DNA from: Mikania micrantha
Lineage: Eukaryota > Streptophyta > Magnoliopsida > Asterales > Asteraceae
NCBI GenBank assembly: GCA_009363875.1
Contig: CM018690.1
Span: 90,001 to 154,000 of the forward strand
Direction: 5' to 3'
DNA: 64,000 bases
The translations under genes and the position numbers were made by a program. Positions 1 to 11,359 of this stretch are shown one piece after another. Under the pieces are notes generated by a model. It saw nothing but the letters and a program-made list of their open reading frames with translations. It did no database searches and was not told the origin of the DNA. Position 1 is the first letter of the stretch, and the number at the start of each line of letters is the position of its first letter.

Positions 1-500
1 TTAACACCATTTCGCACTTTTAGCAATTGTACACACACATGCAATATGATTTGAGCACATGCAATCATCCACACACTTTATGCACGAATTGTAGAGTGAT
101 TTAATCTGAGATTTATGTGCTAAGCCACTGATTTGAACATTTGAATGGATACACTTATGTTCTATGATGTTATTTGGGGTTTTTGTGACCTATATGTTAA
201 GTTATGACCACATGCATCACCACCACTAGCTTGGTCACGAAATTTTGGGGTAAGAATGTGTTATTGAATGATTTTGCTACTGATTTGAAGGTTTCATAAT
301 GATCTAAGTTGATCTTAAATGATATGGATGGCTATTTGTTGATTTTACTAAGAAATGGCTACTTTTAACAACATGCATGCATGATCTAGCATGACTCACA
401 TGATACTTGGTATTGAAATGTTGCTAGATATGTTAATGATGATGTTCTACATGATTTAGGATGTTGGATGATATCAAAATAGGTTATTTGGGGCATATTG

Positions 501-1156
501 CTAAAAATAGTAACTTTATAGTTACAAAAGGTGCAATATTGATAAAATGACCACATTGGTATGTTTAGATCTATATGTTATGCTAGGAAATGATGTTTAG
601 AAGTTAATATGATGATTATTGATGCATTGGGATGATTAGAATTATTGAAAATATGATTTTTATGGTTATTACTATAAATAGAAACTTTTTGTTACAATGT
701 TGCTAGAGAATGATGAATTTGAGGGATGTTGTATGTTTGGTATGCATAACTAACCTTGTTATGATGTTGATAAATGATTTTAAGTCCTAAAATGGTTGAA
801 AGATGTGTTTTATCAAAAGTTACTATAAATAGTAACTTTATTTTACAAAGTCTATGAATAGCAATATGTTTGTTGTAACGAATATGATTTTATGATAATT
901 TAGGACTAGGGTAATGATCTTTAGAAAAGGCTTGTTTCTAATCTTGGTTAAACATGCTTATTTTAGTAACTTTCCATAAATGGAAACTTTTACGCGCAAA
1001 CTATGTTAAACCGGCTATGTGTAACTATGTGCTATGTGATAACATGCTCATTTAGGATAAATATGCATGTTAGAATAATCGGAATATGATCTTATGCATA
1101 ACTTGTCAAATATGGAAACTTTCCTAAAATAGAAACTTACCATAAATAGTAAGTTT
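501..1156. repeat. Series of short inverted repeats about 150 bp apart
   Basis: Five related inverted repeats lie near 501, 671, 818, 971 and 1133. The best are AGTTACTA-TAAA-TAGTAACT (818-837), TTTCCA-TAAA-TGGAAA (971-986) and AAACTTAC/GTAAGTTT with an 8-nt loop (1133-1156). Arm sequences differ between units but mostly stay complementary. The same series sits at 21178-21826 in the B LTR. Confidence 0.75.
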
Positions 1157-1444
1157 CTTCATGGGAATGATTTTTGGTATCCGTACACTTCACACGACAC
1201 TACACCGCACGTTACACGAGCACTTGATCCAAAACCGTCACCAACGGGTCGTTAGGTCAAACACGATCGATACGGTCAAACACGGTCAACTCGACCCACA
1301 TAACCACTTAGTGTCGTTGAACACTAACGCGGTCCAGTGAGACCCACATACGCGAACACAAACTCATAGTACCTATGTGATATAGGTGACTACTAGCCGG
1401 CGAGCTACACTACTCTCTTTGAGCTAACGCATAACTAAACTCAG

Positions 1445-1900
1445 GTGAGTTTACGGCCCCACTTTTACTCTTTAACTGGTTTTACTCAACTTTGGGGTGA
1501 GAATACTATGCAACTGTTTTAGATGTATGACTGGTATGTTGTAAAACTATTTTTGAGTGTAACCTTTATCGCATAAAGCCCTCACTTATCCTTACCGTCA
1601 GTTGTATGACAAACGAGTCGTTATTACGTAGTACTACTGGGTTTGACTAGCCCCACTCGGCAACAACGTTGACTGGATGTCATAACGAGTGTAATATCGA
1701 TGTTGATGTCGGGTTCAGCGATGACCCGCGGAGGCAAACGGAAACAGTCGAGTTTCGGTAAGATGACATGACACACTCACGGATCGTAGTATCCACAACT
1801 AAACTTAACATACCCAGTATATGTCTGTTTACTTTTCAGTCTGTCTAAACCTGTGAACTCACCAACTTTATAGTTGACATTTTTTCGCATGTATTCTCAG
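1445..1900 (+). other. Predicted LTR-resident intron (P type)
   Basis: The donor CAG|GTGAGT is at 1442-1450. The acceptor side has CTCACC, TTGAC, a T-rich run and TATTCTCAG ending at 1900. GGTGAGTTTAC at 1444-1454 can pair with GTGAACTCACC at 1853-1863 over 11 bp with one G-U. The predicted length is 456 nt. Splicing is inferred from consensus only. Confidence 0.5.
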
Positions 1901-2415
1901 GTAACTAATGGAGCTTACGCTAGGATACACACAAGGACGCATTAAGGAGTCTGATCAGCATGTAGACTCGTGTCCTAGGCGTTGTGTGCATTTGATCTAT
2001 TTTAAAAACAATTTAAACATTTGTAGTGTCTGTTGCAAACAATTACTTTCCGCTGCAAACACATGTATTTCTGATGTTTAAACATTTTCCGCTGCTTATT
2101 GAATGAAACTTGTATTGTTTTACAATCTGTGTGAATGCGTAACTCATATAGAGTCGTTCTATATGACCATGAGCTATGATCCTGGCCACGTCACACCCAC
2201 GTGGACATACACCACGAGTGGGAATTTGGGGGTGTGACAATTTAACAATGTAAATCTATCATAAACATCATAAAATAACTATCTTGTAACTGCACAAGAT
2301 ATACAAAATAATTGTATGATGATGTTTCCAAAAATATGCAGGTCCAAAAATACTAAGTCTTCTATATGAAGTCCTAGTCCAAAAGCATAAGCTTCCTAGT
2401 TGACCTGTTCGTCAC

Positions 2416-3555
2416 CTGAGAAGTCATGCAAAAATAAAATCAACACATGGTTGGTGAGTTCATATAGTTTAGTAATTGAAAATGATTTGAAAACCTCTTC
2501 CGGTAAAGACCCTAACCTCATTAACTCCACATGTAATATCCGGATCGGTATGCTTATATATAGGGCATATGTAGGGTCGAACTTACCGCCCGCCCAGCCA
2601 CCGTCCCATCACATACTAATCCGTATATGACACTGTTGTTAATGATAGTTAAGCGTTTTTACCCTTCTCATTAAACCCAAAAATCCATCTGTTCTTTGTC
2701 CCTGTAATTACAATCATTTGAAATCCATGTTGATTTCATAAGTTCATCACTCAATATGATCAACCACAGCAATTGTAGAAACAGTTATAAATGCTTAATT
2801 AAATATATAAATAAACATTTAATAAAAATCTAAGTCCTAATGATTGGGCCTTGGTCAATCTAGGTACTTAGTAGTTAGGGAATCTGTAAATATCATCAAA
2901 CATATGACCTACAAATCAAACGGTCTAGCTAGGACTTCTTGAAATGTAGGTTTTTGTTTCGTTCCTGATTCGTTTTGGCATATGTTATCTTTGATATTTC
3001 CTAGGCTTTCCCTTGAAAATGATTTATTGATTCGTCTGATTCTGTTACAAGATGTACTTGATTCGTTGATCATAGAATACTAGATTCATTGATCAATTGT
3101 ACACTTGATTCGTTGTTCAACAAACACTTGGTTTGTTGAACATTGAATATTACCTTTGCAAAGATTGTTTCGTTTGATTCGTTGAAATCCCACACTTGTT
3201 TCGTCAAAAATGTTTCCTTTGATTCGTTGAACTCACCCACTTGATTTGTCAAAATGTTTCGTTTGATTCGTTGAACTCACCCACTTGATTTGTCAAAATG
3301 TCTAGTTTGATTCCTTTGAAATGTTTTGTTACGTTTGAAATGTTTAGTTTAACCCGATTATTCACTTAATTTATAAGTAAATAAGCTTAGTAAAACCTGC
3401 ATAAAATCTTCCTAGACATGGTCTAGGATAACATTTATATATGTAAAACATATAAATTTAAAAGTATTTAAGTAAACAATTTAAATAACAGTTTACGCAT
3501 GCTTCTCAGCCTCGCGTTTTAAAACAAAATGTTAGAAAAGGGGCAATGAACTCAC
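2416..3555 (-). other. Predicted LTR-resident intron (A type)
   Basis: On the minus strand the donor CACAG|GTGAGTTCAT is at 3558-3546 and the acceptor CTCAG ends at 2416. GGTGAGTTCAT (3556-3546) and ATGAACTCACC (2463-2453) are perfectly complementary over 11 bp. The predicted length is 1140 nt. No RNA evidence is available. Confidence 0.45.
3221..3308. repeat. 44-bp tandem duplication in a GATTCGTTGA-rich tract
   Basis: A 44-bp unit starting GATTCGTTGAACTCACCCAC at 3221 recurs at 3265 almost unchanged. Degenerate GATTCGTTGA or TTGATTCGTT units extend upstream to about 2965. The tract is inside the antisense A-type LTR, within its predicted intron. Confidence 0.8.
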
Positions 3556-4394
3556 CTGTGTTGATGTCTAATGTACTATCACAGAATGCGCACTCTTGTT
3601 TGTAAGCTAAGTATCTTCGGTTCCTGAGTTATTTTATAAGAGTTTGAATACGATAAGTACTCGTAATAGTCGTTGTCCCTAAGGTTTGATCTTGGTGTGT
3701 GCAACTAAGTGTCCTAAATTGCTAAGTGCCTCTATGATCTAATCCTACTTAGTCACCCTTGTTATGACCCCAATTTCCCATTTTTAATTAAAGTAACTTA
3801 CTCTTAAGATTTTACAAAAATTTGGGCAGAGTTTCCTTTGCTTCTAGTCCAAAACCAGACAATAATATTGTTTATTTTCAACAATTTCCCAATCGATTAT
3901 AATAAACTAACTTTAAAAGAAACCAATGACATTTATAAAATATAACAATGAGCTATAAATTAAAATCATGCTATTTTATTAAAACATAAGATATTTTTGT
4001 GAAAATACAAGTTAAGTGTGTTAGAACTTCGAATTAACCAAATTTAGGTCAATTCCAAGTCCTTTGATAGTTCTTTGTTTCCCAACTTGATTCTTGTTCT
4101 TCCGAGTTTACAACTTAGCTTGGAGTGCACAATTGAACAATCCAAATTAGCTGTATACATTCGTATGAGATTTCTAGGTGTTAGATGTGAATATTGAGAT
4201 TTACACCAACACCTTGTGGTATAACCCCCACCAATGCATGTTCCTCAATTCGTTCTAAGTTTCGAGTGCTCGTATGATCATTTCCTTGTTCTTACAACTA
4301 AGTTCAATAGCCCTAGGTACTGAATTTCCTTGATTAGTTAACACTTTGAGGTTCTAACCACTTTGGGCAGCGAACTTATTTGGATATGAGTATA

Positions 4395-4834
4395 GGTTCG
4401 GCGAACCTTTAGGGTTCGGCGAACCTTCTGGTTAGTAAAGGTAGGTTCGGCGAACCTTTGAGTGGGACGAACCTCTGAGGTTCGTGTATGATAGAGGTTC
4501 GGTGAATCTTTAGGGTTCGGCGAACCTTTTTGGGTTCGGCGAACCTTTAGGGTTCGGCAAACCATTAGGGTTTGTTCGACTAAGATTCGTCAGCTTAGAG
4601 GGTTCGTGGCCAGAGGTCCGTTGATTGAGGTTTCGTCTTACTTAGGTTCGTCGATCAAAGGTTCAGTTGATGTAAGGTTCGGCTAATACAGGTTCGTTGC
4701 AGGTGGTAACAGGTTCGGCTGACAGACTTGACAGGTTCGGTGCAGGTTCGTTGCAGGCCAACAGGTTCGTTTCCTAGTAGAAAGGTTCGGCGAACCTGCA
4801 ACAGGTTCGTCTGATCGCATTTGGTTCGCGAACC
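4395..4834. repeat. Cluster of GGTTCG-G-CGAACC palindromes
   Basis: Six exact copies of the 13-mer occur at 4395, 4413, 4444, 4514, 4533 and 4784. Variants start at 4496 and 4551, and a 12-bp perfect palindrome GGTTCGCGAACC lies at 4823-4834. Many bare AGGTTCG half-sites lie between. On the sense strand of this LTR the cluster follows the CT-rich leader, so it is probably transcribed. Confidence 0.85.
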
Positions 4835-5948
4835 TGCACTTTCTTCTTCCTTTTTCGATCCAGATCTGTTAAAATTCAGTCCTACAACTTCCTAATCATT
4901 CCTATGTGCTTATCTAAGTGTTTCTAAGTGTTCAATGTGATTAAAATTACAAAAATCTACAAGGGTTCGTGATATGCATACTAAACCGAATCTAACTTGT
5001 AGATTTACCTCAAAATGACGGATGAAAGCTTAAAATCCTTGTACTTTCTTGATCTACGCAGCATGAAGAACGTTTTGACACCAACTATGCTCGAATCCAC
5101 CAAGAATTGAGCTTCAAATCTTAGAGAGAAGTGGGTTTTCCTCGAGAGAGTTAGAGAGAGAGAGATGTAAACGAGATTGAGAGAGAGAAAGAGTGAAATG
5201 GTGGTGGTTGTGGCATTTAATTGCCACATTAAATGTGGGGAAAATACCCGGTCATTCGATCACGTTCGATTTTGCGTAAAGTGCCGGTTCGCGTAGTTTT
5301 CGCGACGAAACGACACGGTTTATAAAAATAGAATTCATTTAATTATTCTAGGTTGTGATTCCTAATAAATTAACTAATATCTTTTATTTATTTTAAATTT
5401 TAAAATATTAATTAACTGTTTAAATTGAATCATACGGTCGTCGCGCGTATTCGTTCGAATCGTCACCCGTACGAACACGACGATAACTATACTTTTCAAT
5501 ATTATTTTCTAGTTATCGGATATTATTCAGAACGTTAAACTGTCAGATTTACTCGTACAGATCGTCACCCATATGAATAATCCTTCAATTTAGCATTCAC
5601 ATAACAACATCCGTGTGTTTTGTTCTGTAAATCCTCACATACGGTTATACATAATAAATCTTAACAAGTAATCACATGTTGGTTCTGTGTTACCAGATAA
5701 TTATCTGACTCAAGAACCATTGTTCTGAACTGTGTTTCTGTTAAATGTTTCTGAATTTGTTCTATGATAGCACAAAATGATAATGATAAATGATATGAAT
5801 ATGAAACGTACTGAAATGTATATGGTTCGTACCTGTTTTACTGTTCATATACTGTAGAGATCACTGTTCCGGTGAGGGTTCCGACACTGATGTTACAAAG
5901 GGTTCGCTGAAATAATACCCGATCACTTTTCTGTTGAGGCCATGCAAT

Positions 5949-6295
5949 ATTAGCCCATCAGGCCTGGTTCGGCCCAAAGTACTGCATCGGCCCAGCATCA
6001 ATGGGATTCAGTCCATTATGACTTTTATGACCTAACAGATCAGACCCATCACATGATTTCATGCAATTTGTTTCGGCCCAGTTTAATTGGTACAGCCCAC
6101 TCGATTTAATTGGCCCATTCACATATGATTCAGCCCACATGAAACCAGCCCAACAGCCCACGACAAGTATAAGGCCCACATCTTGAAATCAGCCCAAGAT
6201 TTGATTATAAGGCCCACACACACACAAACTTTCGGCACACATACAATCTCATTCGGCCCACTTACATATGTGACCCAACATGAGGCCCACAAGGT
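5949..6295. promoter_or_regulatory. Dense GGCCCA/AGCCCA (site II-like) cluster
   Basis: About fourteen GGCCCA or AGCCCA words occur in roughly 350 bp. TGGGCC and TGGGCT are plant site II elements bound by TCP factors. Similar but smaller groups occur near the 5' ends of the Q LTR (17277-17350) and of the antisense P LTR (28950-29010), which suggests a U3 promoter region. The role is inferred. Confidence 0.45.
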
Positions 6296-6760
6296 CTAAT
6301 TGTCGTTAACACGAAGAAAACAAAGGATCAAAGAATAATAAACACGGATTAAGTACAACTATATTATAAAAATTTCTAACATAACTACGAGACTAGAGGA
6401 GTAATAAGGCAATAAAAGGCTATAACATGTGATACGCAAATCTAGATTATAGTTAGCAATTGCTTGGTCATAATAGTGAATTAAATGGAAAAATTAAGAT
6501 CAATGATCAACCAAGATAAATTAGGCCTAGTGGGATAAGTGTTGGCAATTATACAACCACTAAATGGGGTCGAATGATGAATCAAGATCAAGTGGTGACA
6601 ACACAATCAGGAATTATATACACGCGCACAAAATCTTACAACTTATACTCACGGGTTACAAACAACGTGAAATCAATACAGGAACGTGAAAACTACTACA
6701 AGAACGACAAAGAGCGCGTGCATTCTTTCTTTTAAGCTAAGTCAACCCTACAACTACAAG

Positions 6761-8180
6761 GTGAGTTCATATGCCCCTTTTACTTTAATCTTTACTGATT
6801 TTAAACTCTCGGGGCTGAGAAACATGTTTACTTTTATTTATTTAAAAGCTTTGCTTAACATGTTATTTATACTTTGATTTAGATAATATTAACTGTTTAT
6901 TATCGCTTATCATTGTATGCATGCTTGTATGATCATGAGATAACAAGGAAACTCAGATGAATATGATAATGTAATTTCATAATCATCAACACATTTGAAT
7001 AACATAGTTGTAAGATTTTATCTTATACCACTTAGTTATTCCTACATGAGCAAACATTGAGACAATTCATACACAAACAAACAATGAGAACTATTACAGT
7101 GGAACATGGTGACACTTCACAACACATGAATGATTAGAAGATAAAATATCTTCTTGATATCATTTCACATTATAATTGATTGAGTGTGATAAGTAAATCA
7201 CTTATAACACTTAATCTACACCTTAAAAACATACTATGTGATAGTATGATCGCATTGATACTTCACCACCATACGTTGCTTAAGGGTAATAAGACTTGTT
7301 CTTAATACGGCTTAAGGATGTTATGGTGAACATATGGGTTCAAGCGAATGATGTCATGATAACGTAACTTCATGATGACAATATCATTCGTATCATGATT
7401 AACATAACGTAATAAGACAAGCTCTTCGACTTTGCTAATCACATTGAGATCAGTAACAACACAGATGTACATCATCCATCGTTACCTGTGGACTAGTAGA
7501 CTGAAGAATTTATTTTCTCTCGTGTCATATTACTAGTAACAGTTTCGATGAAGGCATTGGGATTCACACGGCGGGATAGAGGTAAATCGGGTGCATTGTA
7601 ATCTAATTACGTGAGGATCACAATGGACTCCTTTTGGTCTCTATACGTTGCATTGAGATTACATTACAAACAGTTAACTAGCACTTTTAATATTTAAAAG
7701 TGAAACAACAGTTAACATACAGACAATAGAATAATACAAGGGACAGATTTAAATAAATCTAATATCCTTCTTACATATATTGGTTATCAATACTTCGGTT
7801 TGATAACTACAACGCTATCATTATATTATTCTATACATGAGAACGCAGGTGATCAAAGAAGAGACAAACATGTGAATTGGGAATGGAAATCAATAGTTGT
7901 ATTACAAGTAGTGTGGTGTTCTAGTGGTGTTGTGGTGGGATGTTGGCTAGGGCTTAGTTCCCTTACATATGCCCTATATATAAGCAAGACTACTATAATG
8001 ACATAGTACTTGTGACTATAACTATTGAGAAGCCATTGGGTGAACAAGTGAAAAAGACAATCATACAAGTAACATATTTATCATTATGAATGTGCATGTG
8101 AATGAATCAGGGTTTTACATTAACTTACTTATGAACTCACCAACCTAGTGTTGACTTTGTTTAAATACATGTTTTCTCAG
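6761..8180 (+). other. Predicted LTR-resident intron (X type)
   Basis: The donor AAG|GTGAGTTCAT is at 6758-6770. The acceptor block ATGAACTCACCAACC, TTGACTTTG and TTTTCTCAG ends at 8180. Donor 6760-6770 and segment 8131-8141 are perfectly complementary over 11 bp, although 1.4 kb apart. Confidence 0.45.
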
Positions 8181-8544
8181 GGGATGAACAGGTGTAACTA
8201 CTATTGTGCAAGGATTAGCTAGTGGACTTTTAGAAGACCTAGCTACTTTTGATATTGCATGCTTTTGGTGACGTGAACAATGAATCATCTTTTGTATATC
8301 TTGTACATATACAAGATATAGTTACATTGATTCTCTTTGGTAGATTTACTTGATTAAATTATGAACGATACATTGTAATTTAATCTTGTAATTCTATATC
8401 ATGGATGTGTTAGCATTTCTCATTTATTTATCATGTGTTATGTAAACAATCCGATCTTTTGATTATCACTCAAGATATCGCGCCCCAGGAACCTTCCGCC
8501 CGACGGGAAAACCCGATCCGTTCCCGCCGGCCTGGGGTGTGACA

Positions 8545-9801
8545 TCTATGCTATGGAATTCATGATGAAACTATGTGTGGACACCTGAAACTAGATGCTT
8601 GAAACTATTGCTTGTGCATGAAACATCGTGCATGTATCTAATCATAGGCTACGTAATTGCTAAACGACTGCTAGTGAAGAGCTTGTACCTATGCATTGAG
8701 ATACATGTAAAACTAAACCATAACGAGGCTAAGCTATTATCTATATAAGAGACATGTAATTGCTAAACTACTGCTAGTGCAGAGCTTTTGTCTTCTTATA
8801 TGAGATATGTAATTGCTGGATTGTTTGTGTATGCATGTCTTGTGTCTATATATGAGATACGTAATTGCTAAACGACTGCTAGTGCAGAGCTTGTATCTTG
8901 TATAGGAGACACGTAATTGCTAGACTAAGCTTAACTAATTCATGAGATACGTAATGGCTAAACGACTGCTAGTGCAGAGCTTGTATCTATCCGTGAGCTA
9001 CGTAATTGCTAAACGACTGCTAGTGCAGAGCTTGTACTCACGCATGAGATTAGAGACAGCTAAACTATGTGCGTGTGAAACTATGATTCTTGTTAAACAT
9101 GCTATGAAACTAATACTTATAAATTCTATAGACTTGAAAACATTGAAACAGGCAACAAAAGCTATAATGAGGAATGGGTAGAATGGTAGGTAAAAGGCTT
9201 AATTATTATTAACAACAGTGTCATATCCGGGTTAGTATGTGGTGGGATGTTGGCTGGGCGGGCGGTAAGTTCGACCCTACATATGCCCTATATATAAGCA
9301 TACCGATTTGGATATTACATGTGAAGTTAATGAGTTTAAGGTTTTACCGAAGAAGGTTTGTTAAAGCTATTTTAAACTTATAAACTTTATGAACTCACCA
9401 ACCATTGTGTTGACTTTGTTTTCTTACATGCTTTCTCAGGTGAAGAACAGGTTTAAGCTAAGGCTTTGGATTGCATGCTAGGTGGCCTAGATAGAGGACC
9501 TAGTTGATTTTGGAAGCACAACTTTTGTTGATAATACAAACTACTTTTGATATCTTGTACAGACACAAGATTGAAGCATTTGGAATTATTTTGTTAGGTT
9601 TACTTAGTTAAATTGCAGAACCTTGATATTGTAATTTAACTTTGTAATCCTAGTTTAATGTGTGATTGTGCTTTAGTTATTCTTAAACATTGATGCTATG
9701 AAAACAATCTGATCATTTGATTATCACTCACGATATCACGCCCCGAGAACCTTCCGCCCGACGGGGACTCCGATCCAACCCCGCCGGCTCGGGGTGTGAC
9801 A
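8545..9801 (+). mobile_element. Element A 5' LTR, 5'-truncated
   Basis: The end CTCGGGGTGTGACA at 9801 is followed at once by the PBS, which fixes this as a 5' LTR. From about 8765 it matches the E 3' LTR (44985-46018) closely. The acceptor block ATGAACTCACCAACC (9389) and TTTCTCAG (to 9439) are present, but the matching donor is lost with the 5' part. Confidence 0.85.
8646..9050 (+). repeat. About 50-bp tandem repeat with ACTGCTAGTGCAGAGC core
   Basis: The phrase GTAATTGCTAAACGACTGC and close variants recur near 8652, 8757, 8811, 8862, 8912, 8953 and 9003, mostly about 50 bp apart. Most units carry CTGC-TAGT-GCAG, a small inverted repeat, and TACGTA or a variant. The last five units are conserved in element E at 44985-45262. 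Confidence 0.8.
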
Positions 9802-9804
9802 GAT

Positions 9805-9816
9805 TGGTATCAAAGC
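9805..9816 (+). other. Primer-binding site of element A
   Basis: TGGTATCAAAGC starts 3 nt after the LTR end. It differs at one position from the usual plant initiator-Met tRNA site, TGGTATCAGAGC. Confidence 0.85.
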
Positions 9817-9970
9817 TCAAGGTTATAGAGAATAATAGGTCATTTACTTAAACGGTTTGGCCTAGACTATAACTTAGGGACCCTCATGTAGAGAGCATAA
9901 GACTTAAGTTTGCATTGTGTTTTCTGCATTCGATCACTGCACTAACCAAGTTCTTTTGGTTATGATCAGA

Positions 9971-11359
9971 ATGCCGCCAAGAAAACAACCGACTCCGATA
10001 CCTACTCCACAGACTTCTGCACCTCACTCATCGACACCTTCACCGCCAGATTCACCACCGCCACCTCCTCCTCCTCCACATAGTCCTCCTCCGAACACGA
10101 CTACGGGACCAGTTATTGATCCTGCTACCATCGCCTTGGCAACACTGCTGAGTACTCAACTAACGAGCCAACTGAAGGATGTCATCCCAGAGATGATAAA
10201 CTGGATTCAGGGACATGGCAACACTTCTGGCCATACTACCGAAGAGGCTAGTGGAAACACTAGTCATACTTCAGACTGCTCCTACAAGTCCTTTGTAGGA
10301 TGCAAACCCCCTAGCTTCACCGGAGTTGAAGGAGCTGTTGGATTGATCCAATGGCTAGAGAAAATGGAGAACACCTTGGACATTAGCAGTTGTCCAGAAC
10401 ATCATAAAGTTCGCTATGCCGCTGGTTCATTCAGCAAGCGAGCTTTAACATGGTGGAACGCACAGATCAGGGCTAAGGGAAGAGATGAGGAAATGGTGAT
10501 GCCTTGGGCAGAATTTAAACTTCTTTTGAGGAATGAGTTTTGCCCGAAACACGAACTACAACAGCTGGAGATTGAGCTCTCTAACCATGTGATGAAGGGA
10601 GCCGACCATATGACTTTTACCACTCGCTATCATGAATTGGTAGCTCTGGTGCCAGAAATGGTACCAACATTGGAAAAGCTGATTGATCGCTACGTAGCAG
10701 GATTACCCTCTTGTATTCAAAGCATCGTGCTGGCTGCATATCCTGCTACTTTGGAGTCTGCTATCTCCCTTTCAGCTAAACTCACCAATGTGATGGTGAA
10801 GTCTGGAGTTCTAAAAGATGATGCGGGAAATGCTAAGGAAACAACATCAAAGAAACCAGAGTACCATCAGAAGAAAACGCAAAAGGTCGTGAAGAACTAT
10901 GCGGCCGTTACACCTTTCAGACAGGCACCTGCTGCACCTGTCAATCCTGCACTCAGGAACTATGGGGGAGAACATCCCCAGTGCACTCACTGCAAGTATC
11001 ATCATCCTCCTACTGCTCAATGTAGGAAGTGCACTAATTGTGGTCGGTTTGGCCACTGGGATAACAAATGTCGTGTTGCTGTAAATCAGGCTACCAACAC
11101 TGCAGCAAGAGCACTACCTCCACCACCACCACCACATAATCCAGGCAACAACAACAACAGGGTATGTTACACCTGTGGGGAACTGGGTCATTTCTCTCAC
11201 GAATGTCCGAAGAGAGTGCAACCTGGAGCACAAGCACCTCGCGGACGAGCTTTTGTTATTGGAGCCAATGCTGCACGCCAAGACCCGAATGTGGTCACTG
11301 GTACATTTCTTTTACATGACTCTTATGAATCTATACTATTTGATACTGGTGCATACTAG
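9971..11359 (+). pseudogene. Element A gag and start of protease
   Basis: The ATG at 9971 (MPPRKQ) is preferred over the in-frame ATG at 9917, because Tekay-type Gag commonly begins MPPR. A proline-rich N-terminus (residues about 15-45) precedes a retrotransposon capsid domain with TWWNAQ near residue 160. Two CX2CX4HX4C zinc knuckles follow (CTNCGRFGHWDNKC near 354, CYTCGELGHFSHEC near 398). The aspartic protease signature DTGA is at 11342-11353. A TAG at 11357 stops the frame two codons later. The same frame stays open beyond it, so the stop is a mutation in protease and not a gag-pol boundary. Gag would form the virus-like particle; the knuckles bind RNA. Confidence 0.9.

Larger units (their letters stand above)
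1..2239 (+). mobile_element. P-type LTR, 3' portion, cut by the window edge
   Basis: The segment is colinear with 20860-22929, the 5' LTR of element B, and ends in the same GGGGGTGTGACA terminus. Shared landmarks are the inverted repeats at 501-1156, the splice-donor-like CAGGTGAGTTTACGGCCCC at 1442 and the TGTGAACTCACCAAC block at 1852. No primer-binding site follows the terminus, so it is a 3' LTR or solo LTR, not a 5' LTR. It directly abuts an antisense A-type LTR. No coding potential was seen. Confidence 0.8.
2240..5897 (-). mobile_element. A-type LTR in antisense, nearly full length
   Basis: Read on the minus strand it starts TGTAACA at 5897 and runs to 2240, about 3.66 kb. The first 65 bases match the start of the element A and E 3' LTRs (17505, 44362). 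The block at 2530-2625, containing CTTATATATAGGGCATATG, is the reverse complement of 9230-9320 in element A. Its own TGTGACA end is missing and replaced by the P-type LTR ending at 2239. A CT-rich leader-like tract (5153-5193, AG-rich on plus), the palindrome cluster 4395-4834 and the repeat at 3221-3308 lie inside. No gene was seen. Confidence 0.75.
5898..8544 (+). mobile_element. X-type LTR, probably 5'-truncated
   Basis: The right end is the LTR terminus CCTGGGGTGTGACA at 8544, preceded by a GC-rich block (8481-8535) homologous to that at 9733-9790 in element A. Inside are a splice-donor-like AAGGTGAGTTCATATGCCCC at 6758 and an acceptor block at 8131-8180. The left limit is set only by the end of the antisense A-type LTR at 5897; no TG start was recognised, so the first few hundred bases could be host DNA. 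No coding capacity was seen. Confidence 0.55.

Noticed and set aside
11357..11359. Programmed gag-pol stop in element A
   Set aside because: The TAG falls two codons after the protease DTGA, where it would destroy the enzyme, and the frame also carries a downstream frameshift.
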